Shown here in pieces: positions 9,253-16,443 of a stretch of DNA of 64,000 nucleotides (position 1 is its first letter; each line of letters begins with the position of its first letter). Source of the DNA: Aequorivita sublithincola DSM 14238 (lineage in GTDB: Bacteria > Bacteroidota > Bacteroidia > Flavobacteriales > Flavobacteriaceae); assembly GCF_000265385.1 (NCBI RefSeq), contig NC_018013.1, positions 1,701,001 to 1,765,000 on the forward strand. The letters are read 5' to 3'. Under the pieces are notes generated by a model. The model ran no database searches. It saw only the letters and a program-made list of their open reading frames with translations, and was not told the DNA's origin. A program made the translations under genes and the position numbers.

Positions 9253-9264
9253 GATTGAAAATTT

Positions 9265-9338
9265 GGTCTGGTAGTTCAGTTGGTTAGAATACCTGCCTGT
9301 CACGCAGGGGGTCGCGAGTTCGAGTCTCGTCCAGACCG
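9265..9338 (+). tRNA. tRNA-Asp (anticodon GTC)
   Basis: Acceptor stem GGTCTGG pairs with CCAGACC, with discriminator G9338. The anticodon loop CTGTCAC is closed by CCTGC/GCAGG, giving GTC at 9299-9301. The T arm holds GTTCGAG. The CCA end is not encoded. Confidence 0.95.
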
Positions 9339-9389
9339 CAACAAGATGTTGTGTTGAGTCACTTAAAGGTGGCTTGTGGTTTAGAAATA

Positions 9390-9433
9390 GACCGATGAGA
9401 AGCTTTTCCTAATGGAGAGGCTTTTTTTGTTTT
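9390..9433 (+). repeat. Terminator-like direct repeat, copy 1
   Basis: A 44-bp block with the hairpin AAGCTTTTCC/GGAGAGGCTT followed by a T7 run. It terminates the tRNA-Asp transcript. A near-identical block lies at 10296-10339, on the other side of the DUF5995 gene. Confidence 0.7.
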
Positions 9434-9537
9434 ATCACAATTCTGAATTTCTTCAATTCACATACAACTTTTGAGATTGTCCTCAAAATGATTCCATTTT
9501 TTCTTAGATTAGTAGCTTCAAATTTAAAACAATTGTT

Positions 9538-10224
9538 ATGCAACCCGCTGATTCAAAATTAATTAAAATGGGTCAATATATAGAGCAATGGAAATCTATT
9601 AAGGATTCACGACTAGTATTTCTAAACTGTTACCATTTAATGAGTACCAATATGGTTTCAGCAATTAGTAACAACGAGTTTCACGATACCCTTTGGGTAA
9701 ATAAATTGCTGCGTCGCTTTGCTAATTATTATTTTGAGGGTTTAATCTGTTATGATTGTGGAGAGCCAACCTCTAAAGTTTGGGACAACGCCCATAAAGC
9801 TACAAAGAATTCTAATTTAAGCGAACTGCAATTCTTAATACTTGGTGTGAATGCTCATATAAATTATGACTTGGTATTGGCCTTACACGATCTATTAAAA
9901 CCTGAATGGAACACACTTTCGGAAATTCAAAGAAAGCAGCGTTATGAAGATCATCGTCATGTAAATCATGTAATTGCAAGTACTATAGATCGGGTTCAAG
10001 ATGAAATTTTGGAGCCATTAAACCCAACTCTTGTGTGGGTAGATTTATTGTTGGGTCGAATGGACGAATATCTAATTTCCAAACTCATTACTAATTGGAG
10101 GGAAGATGTTTGGGAAAAAACGCAAGAACTTCTTGAAATTGAACATTCTGAAGAACACGAAGTCTTTCGCTTAAAACTTGAAAAATCTGTTTTAAAGCGT
10201 GCTGAAACCATTTGTATATTCTAA
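9538..10224 (+). CDS. DUF5995 family protein
   Basis: A 228-residue all-helical, cytoplasmic protein without signal peptide or membrane segments. The family-like motif LGVNAHINYDL lies near residues 101-111, and conserved His/Asp positions (HDLL, EDHRHVNHV) follow. These resemble DUF5995 proteins, whose function is unknown; the histidines and aspartates could bind metal or a small ligand. The gene stands alone between two 44-bp terminator-like repeats, which suggests it was inserted beside the tRNA together with a copied terminator. An alternative ATG at residue 12 cannot be excluded. Confidence 0.6.
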   Translation: MQPADSKLIKMGQYIEQWKSIKDSRLVFLNCYHLMSTNMVSAISNNEFHDTLWVNKLLRRFANYYFEGLICYDCGEPTSKVWDNAHKATKNSNLSELQFLILGVNAHINYDLVLALHDLLKPEWNTLSEIQRKQRYEDHRHVNHVIASTIDRVQDEILEPLNPTLVWVDLLLGRMDEYLISKLITNWREDVWEKTQELLEIEHSEEHEVFRLKLEKSVLKRAETICIF

Positions 10225-10295
10225 ATGTATTACAATAATTCCAAATTCAGTAACACAAATTGAGTATTTGGCTAGATCCTAATAATTATAGGTAA

Positions 10296-10339
10296 GATCG
10301 ATGAGAAGCTTTTCAAAATGGAGAGACTTTTTTTGTTTT
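10296..10339 (+). repeat. Terminator-like direct repeat, copy 2
   Basis: Second copy of the 44-bp block at 9390-9433, differing at a handful of positions. It again forms a hairpin followed by T7 and serves as terminator for the DUF5995 gene. It also faces the TIR gene, which ends at 10417 on the other strand. Confidence 0.7.
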
Positions 10340-10416
10340 TGATTGTTTCTACTTATTTTACCTTAAATTCTTCCATTTGGAGGAGCCTTTTTAGGGATCA
10401 AGACTAATTGCTGTCG

Positions 10417-11412
10417 TTATGAATCATCCTCAATAGCCTGAATCAGTTTTTTCATACTTTGATTAAACGGTTCTTCCCTAACATCAAGACACAAACTATC
10501 TCTTAATCTACCAATAATCCCATCCAGATTGTTTCTAAGTGCTAATAAACGAGTGTTTTGAATATTAAGATCTCTGGTGTCTATCATCTTTTGCTGATAT
10601 TCAGGAATCATTTTCTGATTGGTTTTCAGCTGCTCGTCAATGTCAGTTACTGCCTTTAAAGTATAATCCGGTTGAAAGAAATCGTCATCAAGATAACAGG
10701 CAATAAATTTTTTGTTTTTCATGTAGCGTTCTAAAAAGAAGGTGTCAATAGTTTCAAGTGCTACCCAAGCAGATTTTAAACTTCTGTTCGATACTAAAGA
10801 AACGGTTACAGTAGATTCACCTATAGATTTCTCAATAAAGTTTTTTATATCAGCTCCTGCCATCATATCTTCTTGATCTATAATTACTTCTATGCTCGCT
10901 TTTTCAAGAGCATCCAGTATTTTTAAAGCAACTTCACTATCACTATGATTATAAGATATAAACACTTTTGGATCCATATTGGAGAAATCAGTGCTAGCAT
11001 CAACCACCTTTTTGATATATAATTTTTTTCGAATTAAATAAATTATAAACACCTCCAACGGAATAAGTAGTAGCGCAGACATTAGTAAAGTCTTGGAATA
11101 TGCCAAATATGGAAGCCCTTCTTGTGTTGTAGCAACATATCCTTGCAAAAGAATAGTAAGTAGCGATAAAAACACAAATAAGCCAGAAAGAGCTACTATA
11201 ATTGTAATATTCCGTTTTACGGTTCTTTCTCCAATTTGAAATAAAACTAAAATAGGAGCAATGTAAAGAGCCACCAACCAAAGCCAAGGAATATAAACTA
11301 GGTTTTTATATTTACCTCCAATGGTTTGCAAAACTATGGCAAGCAACAATAATATGAAACCAGTTAAAAAAATACTCAATAAGCGTGTACGGATTTGTCT
11401 GATTGTTTTCAT
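10417..11412 (-). CDS. Membrane-anchored TIR domain protein
   Basis: 331 residues. The N-terminal 130 residues hold four hydrophobic segments (about 11-31, 39-60, 70-92 and 106-127). A cytoplasmic TIR domain starts at VFISYNHSDSEVA (about residue 149). It keeps the DQEDMMAGADI loop, VSLVSNRSLKSAW and a Glu in SAWVALE, at the place of the catalytic glutamate of TIR NAD-hydrolases. TIR domains of this kind can cleave NAD or make cyclic nucleotides in antiphage defence. Its start codon follows the pseudo-caspase stop codon directly (TAA ATG), so the two are surely cotranscribed. Whether it is an enzyme or only a signalling module is open. Confidence 0.8.
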   Translation of the reverse strand: MKTIRQIRTRLLSIFLTGFILLLLAIVLQTIGGKYKNLVYIPWLWLVALYIAPILVLFQIGERTVKRNITIIVALSGLFVFLSLLTILLQGYVATTQEGLPYLAYSKTLLMSALLLIPLEVFIIYLIRKKLYIKKVVDASTDFSNMDPKVFISYNHSDSEVALKILDALEKASIEVIIDQEDMMAGADIKNFIEKSIGESTVTVSLVSNRSLKSAWVALETIDTFFLERYMKNKKFIACYLDDDFFQPDYTLKAVTDIDEQLKTNQKMIPEYQQKMIDTRDLNIQNTRLLALRNNLDGIIGRLRDSLCLDVREEPFNQSMKKLIQAIEDDS

Positions 11413-12852
11413 TTAATTTTTGCTTAATTCACCCCAAAGTTTAGCTTTTACTAAGTGCTCCCTTCCTTGATGTAAACTATGAGGAACAAGGGCAGCGTTA
11501 ATATCATTTTCTGGGAGTTGATATTCATAGATTAAGGCGGTAACGTTATAGTTCTTAGTGAATAATCTCTCAGGAATTCCGTATGGAATATCGGGTTCGC
11601 CATTATCGAGCCAGCCCAGTGCTTCATCTTTTGTAGGACTTTCACTTGATTTTTTTAAAGAATTGTCCGTAACAATAAAGGCGATTACCCTAAAATATCC
11701 TTTCTGAGGAAAAAAAAGCGAGCTAAGATATTTTGAAAATGAAATATCTTTCCTTTCATTATACTTTATTGCCCATCTATCTGTCCCCTTTATTGATGTG
11801 GCGTCTTCATTTATTTGTTCTAAACGAGTAGTAACCACAAATCCGTGTTCACCATCTCCAATTGGATAATAACTTTTTTCAAAATATTCGGCTTTGTCCA
11901 GAGCTGATCTGAGAATTACATTAACATCTCCCAACGTTTTACAAGTTGAAAAAAAGCCCTTCGGAATTACATCTCGGGCAGAAGCCTGAGGTGGTGGCCA
12001 TGGAAATGCGAATCTTGGCATAAACGACATAACCGTATCATCTTTCCAATTGGAACAGCTGCCATAGCCCGTATTGCAATTTGTAATATACCCAAAAGCA
12101 GCCAAGTCTTGTTTTCCATTGGTAATTGCTTTTATGTTAGTTCTTGCAGCCAGAAAAGCAACATAAGGAAACCCATTTACTATTTCCTTTGAAAAATAAG
12201 TGCTGAATAAACTGCTTTCACCTTCTTTTAAGGTTGCATTGCTTCCCGTTGTAAAACTTAAAAGACCCTTATCAAAATTCTTAGGTTTTGCGAAAGAAAT
12301 TCCATTACTTGACGCGGATTTATTGAATTTAAAATGACTTGGGTAAGCAACATCAATAGCGATTACACTTTCTCGTGCTTTTAAATTATTCATCATAGAA
12401 TCCAATGCAACCGTTTGGGAAATTACATTTTCCTCCTTATTTATCTTTGCATCAATGGGAACCAAATAATTCTTGTCATTGAGTACAACCATATGACCAG
12501 AATAATAAAAAAAAGCAACTCTAGCCTGTTTGGAATTTTCTTCAAAAACTGAAAAGACTTGGTACATTTCATCACGCGAGGCATCGTCTATCCTTACAAT
12601 ATAAAAATTCAATTTTTTTAAAGCGGTTTCCATTTTTGCAACATCATTTTTAGGTGTTTTCAGTGCGTTTTCTCCTTCATATGCGGCGTTGCCTATTAAC
12701 AGTGCAATTTTATCGCTGGAAGCAGGAGTAATCGCACCTCTAGTAGCCGGCACCACATCATTTTTTATTTGAGCAGTTATGGTTGTTGAAATTAACATGA
12801 AAACTATAATGGAAAATACGGATAATGAGGTGATTCCATTTTTTAAGTACAT
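11413..12852 (-). CDS. Secreted caspase-family protein lacking the catalytic cysteine
   Basis: 479 residues with a signal peptide (about 1-28, ending TTITAQ). A C14 caspase-like fold covers about residues 47-180: 'KIALLIGNAAY', then FFYYSGH with the active-site His120. At the cysteine position, where active members read D-A-C-R, this protein reads D-V-A-Y (Asp167, Ala169). The cysteine is therefore absent, and the usual GHG is GHM. The remaining 300 residues are unrecognised, with cysteines in CNTGYGSCSNW. It probably works as a binding or scaffold protein in the periplasm, coupled to the TIR membrane protein encoded directly after it. Confidence 0.75.
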   Translation of the reverse strand: MYLKNGITSLSVFSIIVFMLISTTITAQIKNDVVPATRGAITPASSDKIALLIGNAAYEGENALKTPKNDVAKMETALKKLNFYIVRIDDASRDEMYQVFSVFEENSKQARVAFFYYSGHMVVLNDKNYLVPIDAKINKEENVISQTVALDSMMNNLKARESVIAIDVAYPSHFKFNKSASSNGISFAKPKNFDKGLLSFTTGSNATLKEGESSLFSTYFSKEIVNGFPYVAFLAARTNIKAITNGKQDLAAFGYITNCNTGYGSCSNWKDDTVMSFMPRFAFPWPPPQASARDVIPKGFFSTCKTLGDVNVILRSALDKAEYFEKSYYPIGDGEHGFVVTTRLEQINEDATSIKGTDRWAIKYNERKDISFSKYLSSLFFPQKGYFRVIAFIVTDNSLKKSSESPTKDEALGWLDNGEPDIPYGIPERLFTKNYNVTALIYEYQLPENDINAALVPHSLHQGREHLVKAKLWGELSKN

Positions 12853-13451
12853 AAGATCAATTTTTTATAAGCATTTTCCACAAAGGGAAATTTCTAAAAT
12901 AAAACTTCATAATGGAATTGCTCGGTTTCAATAAAATGTAATTGTTGAAGGTGAATGTCTATTTCAGTTATGACTATTATATTGTTCACATATAAAACAT
13001 TAAAACGTAAGGTGAGGATATCGTTTTATATGTTTGTGAGGATATGAGGCAAAATTGGAAATATTCAATAACTTGATTTCTTGACAAAACCGAACAAAAA
13101 AAACATTTTTGGGTGTATTAAGTTCAGCAATTACTAGCTTTTCTATTATGAATAAATCCATCTTGCAATAAGATAACTTGTTAAAATTAATGTATTTTTT
13201 TGGTTAAAATCTTGGTTTAAGCTTTAAATTTTTAGAAGATTGAAAAAGAACGTTCTTTAAAAGAGCAGTTTTATTGCTTCTAGAAAATTGTTGAAAGGGA
13301 TTAATATAACAATATAGTAACCAGATTTCTATTGAATGCCAAAGCATTGATAGGTATTATCAACTATAAATAGAACGATAAGAGGCTATCTTAAAAAAAG
13401 TGCAATTTTCGTTTCAACTTCAATTTGAGACTAAAATCTATCAACTACAAT
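12853..13451. other. Long divergent intergenic region
   Basis: About 600 bp between the pseudo-caspase operon (leftward) and gldJ (rightward). No coding sequence or RNA gene is recognisable. It is AT-rich and includes a perfect 14-bp palindrome, AAAGAACGTTCTTT, at 13245-13258 that could bind a dimeric regulator. Confidence 0.4.
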
Positions 13452-13482
13452 TTTGCTTCAAGGCAGAATAACTTTACTTTTG
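13452..13482 (+). promoter_or_regulatory. Consensus promoter of gldJ
   Basis: TTTG at 13452-13455, 19 bp, then TACTTTTG at 13475-13482: a full consensus match. The predicted start of transcription near 13489 lies 17 bases before the ATG at 13506. This rules out an in-frame upstream start at 13425. Confidence 0.8.
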
Positions 13483-13505
13483 GCTCGTTAAAAATTCAAC
13501 TATTA

Positions 13506-15164
13506 ATGAGCCGATTGCTTCTTTTTTTCTTTTTAATTCTTTCGTTTTCCTGCTCTAACAAACCGGATTATAAAAACAGTTCGAGAGCAACTGGCTGGAA
13601 AATGATTGGCCGTATGGGTGGTTTTGCAAAAAATTACAATAAAGAAGCACAAGAACAGGAAACAGGTCCGGGTCTTGTTTTGATTGAGGGTGGCACATTC
13701 ACTATGGGGAAAGTGCAAGACGATCCTATTGGCGATTGGAACAACACTCCAAATCAGCAACACGTTATGTCCTTCTATATGGACGAAACAGAGGTAACCA
13801 ACCTAATGTATCTAGAATATATAGATTGGGTAAAACGAGTTTTTCCGCCAGAAATTGATAATTATAAAAATATTTACGCTAGCGCAGTGCCGGATACATT
13901 GGTTTGGCGTAATTCTTTGGGGTTCAATGAGTCTATGGTCAAAAATTATCTGCGTCATCCTGCTTTTGGGGAATATCCAGTGGTTGGTGTAAGTTGGTTA
14001 CAAGCCGTTAATTTCTGCAAATGGAGAACAGATAGAGTGAATGAAATATTTCTAGAAGAATCAGGATTTACCGCTCCGAATGCACGATATAATGTTCAAG
14101 GAGCTGAACTTTTTTCAACAGAAACCTATTTAACAGCGCCTTCACTGTCTTACGGCGGAAATGATTCCATATTAAATGGTGGCAAACGCTCCAAAATATT
14201 GGTAGAATTGAAAAAGGATAGTACTGAGCTTGGTGCAAAACACACAGATTTATATTTGCAACGAAAAGACGGAATTTTTCTTCCTGCATATCGTTTGCCA
14301 ACGGAAGCCGAATGGGAATATGCAGCCTTAGGTCTTGATGGTATTAGAGAATACAACACCCACAAAGGAAGAAAAAAATATCCGTGGAACGTCCAATACA
14401 CACGTTCGGGAAAACGTAAATCTCAAGGAGACCAATTGGCAAACTTTAAACAAGGTGAAGGTGATTATGGTGGAATTGCAGGTTGGAGTGATGACAATGC
14501 AGACATAACCGCAAAAGTAAAAAGCTATGTGGCAAATGATTATGGTCTTTATGATATGGCTGGAAACGTGGCAGAATGGGTGGCAGATGTTTATAGACCA
14601 ATAGTGGAAGATGATTATAATGACTTCAATTATTTCCGCGGAAATGTTTACACCAAAAGTTCTGAAAATGCAGACGGAACTTTTAATTCCGTAACCGTAG
14701 ATGCTATTATCTATGATACATTACCGAATGGAAAACTCATTCCAAGACAACTGCCTGGAGAATTAATTCAAGTGCCTGTAGATGACAAAGAAACCTATCT
14801 TCGCATAAATTTTTCAACAAGCGACAATAGAAATTACTTAGATGGCGATCAAGGTTCTAAAGCCTATAATACAAAAAATGCTTCTTCAACAGAATACCCA
14901 ATGTACAATTCACCAGTTCAAAAAACTTATGTCGATAGTACTGGAAAAATTCAAAGAGAATACGATAAAACCGCTAATAAAACTACACTTATCAATGATG
15001 AGGCGCGTGTGTTTAAAGGTGGTTCGTGGCGCGATAGAGAATATTGGCTAGATCCTGCACAACGTAGATATTTGCCGGAATATATGGCCACAAATTATAT
15101 TGGTTTTAGATGCGCAATGTCTAGAGTTGGGTCAAAAACCAACAAAAAGAAAAGAGCTCGTTAA
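13506..15164 (+). CDS. gldJ: Gliding motility lipoprotein GldJ
   Basis: 552 residues. The signal peptide ends in a lipobox (LSFSC, Cys16), so it is anchored in the outer membrane or periplasm. The body is a formylglycine-generating-enzyme-like (FGE/sulfatase-modifying) fold: 'LVLIEGGTFTMG', 'DETEVTN', 'YPVVGVSWLQAVNFCKWR', 'YRLPTEAEWEYAALG', 'GLYDMAGNVAEWVAD', and near the C-terminus 'VFKGGSWRDR' and 'GFRCAM'. GldJ and GldK share this fold; the length, the long inserts and the SRATGW start fit GldJ. It is required for gliding and for stability of GldK in the type IX secretion machinery of Flavobacterium. The C-terminal KTNKKKRAR tail is typical. Confidence 0.88.
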   Translation: MSRLLLFFFLILSFSCSNKPDYKNSSRATGWKMIGRMGGFAKNYNKEAQEQETGPGLVLIEGGTFTMGKVQDDPIGDWNNTPNQQHVMSFYMDETEVTNLMYLEYIDWVKRVFPPEIDNYKNIYASAVPDTLVWRNSLGFNESMVKNYLRHPAFGEYPVVGVSWLQAVNFCKWRTDRVNEIFLEESGFTAPNARYNVQGAELFSTETYLTAPSLSYGGNDSILNGGKRSKILVELKKDSTELGAKHTDLYLQRKDGIFLPAYRLPTEAEWEYAALGLDGIREYNTHKGRKKYPWNVQYTRSGKRKSQGDQLANFKQGEGDYGGIAGWSDDNADITAKVKSYVANDYGLYDMAGNVAEWVADVYRPIVEDDYNDFNYFRGNVYTKSSENADGTFNSVTVDAIIYDTLPNGKLIPRQLPGELIQVPVDDKETYLRINFSTSDNRNYLDGDQGSKAYNTKNASSTEYPMYNSPVQKTYVDSTGKIQREYDKTANKTTLINDEARVFKGGSWRDREYWLDPAQRRYLPEYMATNYIGFRCAMSRVGSKTNKKKRAR

Positions 15165-15266
15165 GATTAATTATGTAGAAATAATTTTTTTAAAGTTTCC
15201 TCATTTATCCAAAATTGTTTTTTTAGAAACGCGCTTTCAGTATCTTCACGACCCTAAATAAAAACA

Positions 15267-15821
15267 ATGATTTCAGAAACAATAAAGAACAGACGTGCGG
15301 TTTTTCCAGCACAATATAACGATCAGCCAATTTCCAAAGAAGAAATTTTAGCCATCCTTGAAACTGCCAATTGGGCGCCAACTCACAAAAGAACAGAACC
15401 TTGGCGTTTTAAAGTTTTTCACGGTGAATCTCAGGTAGCTCTCGGAAAATTTGCTGCAGAAACCTACAAGCAAACTACTTCAAATTTTTCAGAATTTACT
15501 TATGCAAAATTCATGGACAATCCCGTAAAAGCTGGTTGTGTAATCGCTATTTGCATGCAACGCGATCCAAAAGAAAGTTTGCCCGAATGGGAAGAAATTG
15601 CAGCTACATCTATGGCTGTTCAAAATATGTGGCTCACGGTACACGAGATGGGTATTGGCGCATATTGGGCCTCGCCAGGTATTATAAAACATATGGACAA
15701 ACTTATCAAGATGGAAGAAGGAGAACAATGTTTAGGCTTTTTCTATATGGGAAAATACAATGATGAACTTCCCGAAGGAACCCGCAAAAGCACTATTGAA
15801 GAAAAAACCACTTGGATATAG
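15267..15821 (+). CDS. Nitroreductase family protein
   Basis: A 184-residue FMN-dependent oxidoreductase of the short YdjA-like type. The N-terminus has the FMN-binding 'IKNRRAVFPAQY' and 'ANWAPTHKRTEPWRF'; a central 'ATSMAVQNMWLTVHEMGIGAYWASPG' region follows, and the C-terminus has GFFYMGKY. Such enzymes reduce nitro groups, quinones or enones with NAD(P)H and act as homodimers in the cytoplasm. The physiological substrate is not evident. It is separated from gldJ by about 100 bp and is followed by a palindromic element and a strong terminator. Confidence 0.85.
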   Translation: MISETIKNRRAVFPAQYNDQPISKEEILAILETANWAPTHKRTEPWRFKVFHGESQVALGKFAAETYKQTTSNFSEFTYAKFMDNPVKAGCVIAICMQRDPKESLPEWEEIAATSMAVQNMWLTVHEMGIGAYWASPGIIKHMDKLIKMEEGEQCLGFFYMGKYNDELPEGTRKSTIEEKTTWI

Positions 15822-15828
15822 GATTCAA

Positions 15829-15846
15829 TCCCGATAGCTGTCGGGA
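15829..15846. repeat. 18-bp palindromic element TCCCGATAGCTGTCGGGA
   Basis: A near-perfect palindrome 8 bp after the nitroreductase stop codon. The same 18-mer core occurs at 47759-47776 (9 bp after a stop) and, perfectly palindromic, inside hemW at 22833-22850. Confidence 0.65.
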
Positions 15847-15874
15847 CAAGATTTCTAATTCAAAATTTACACTT

Positions 15875-15909
15875 AAAACCTCACAGATTCCTGAAATCTG
15901 TGAGGTTTT
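15875..15909 (+). terminator. Rho-independent terminator
   Basis: A perfect 15-bp stem (15875-15889 with 15895-15909) with loop CCTGA, followed by T's. It ends the nitroreductase transcript. Confidence 0.85.
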
Positions 15910-15930
15910 TTAATAGGAATATAATTTTAT

Positions 15931-15966
15931 TAACTAAAAAATTAGTTTAAACTAATTTTTTAGTTA
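15931..15966 (+). promoter_or_regulatory. 36-bp perfect palindrome, double BlaI-type operator
   Basis: The palindrome contains two 16-bp boxes, AACTAAAAAATTAGTT (15932-15947) and AACTAATTTTTTAGTT (15950-15965), 2 bp apart. A -7 box TATATTTG begins at 15965, so a bound repressor would block RNA polymerase. It lies upstream of a BlaI-type repressor gene, as expected for autoregulation. Confidence 0.7.
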
Positions 15967-15970
15967 TATT

Positions 15971-16070
15971 TGATAACTGATAACTGATAACTGATAACTG
16001 ATAACTGATAACTGATAACTGATAACTGATAACTGATACCTGATACCTGATACCTGATACCTGATACCTG
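15971..16070 (+). repeat. Heptamer tandem array in the blaI leader (9x TGATAAC, 5x TGATACC)
   Basis: Fourteen exact 7-bp units in two homogeneous blocks fill almost the whole space between the promoter box and the blaI start codon at 16075. Copy-number change by slippage would alter leader length. The unit has an in-frame-stop-rich sequence, so it does not encode peptide. Confidence 0.9.
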
Positions 16071-16074
16071 AACC

Positions 16075-16443
16075 ATGAAACAACTTACAAAAGCAGAAGA
16101 AGACATTATGCAAATCCTTTGGAATTTAAAAGAAGCAAATGTAGCTTCAATTATGGATGAATTTCCAGAGCCAAAACCAGCCTACAATACCGTTTCTACC
16201 ATTGTTAGGATTTTGGAGAGCAAAGATTTTGTGGATTACAGAAAAGAAGGACGTGGCCATGTATATTTTCCAAAAGTGAAAAAAACGGAATACAGCAGCC
16301 AATCATTAAACAAGTTGATGGACGGTTATTTTCAAGGTTCCTTTAAAAGTATGGTTTCCTTTTTTATGAAGAAAAACGACATCAGCATTCAAGAAATGGA
16401 GGTTATTATGAAAGAAATTAACGCTGAGAAACCTGAAAAATGA
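16075..16443 (+). CDS. BlaI/MecI-family transcriptional repressor
   Basis: 122 residues, the family length. It has an N-terminal winged helix: 'QLTKAEEDIMQILW', recognition region 'KPAYNTVSTIVRILESKDFV', wing 'EGRGHVYFP'; the C-terminus is a dimerisation helix. Family members bind palindromic operators as dimers and are inactivated by a partner M56 protease, which is encoded by the next gene with a 4-bp ATGA overlap. The 36-bp palindrome upstream is the probable operator. No beta-lactamase gene is nearby, so the regulon is not evident. Confidence 0.88.
   Translation: MKQLTKAEEDIMQILWNLKEANVASIMDEFPEPKPAYNTVSTIVRILESKDFVDYRKEGRGHVYFPKVKKTEYSSQSLNKLMDGYFQGSFKSMVSFFMKKNDISIQEMEVIMKEINAEKPEK

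Noticed and set aside
9265..9338. tRNA-Asp as an integration site for an element reaching gldJ
   Set aside because: No second copy of the tRNA 3' end is seen downstream and no integrase is present.
10417..12852. Standard type IV Thoeris or other known TIR-caspase defence
   Set aside because: The caspase-like protein is exported and lacks the catalytic cysteine, so the known protease effector mechanism does not fit.
15971..16070. Possible CRISPR-like array
   Set aside because: Units are 7 bp with no spacers; it is a simple tandem array, and no cas genes are present.
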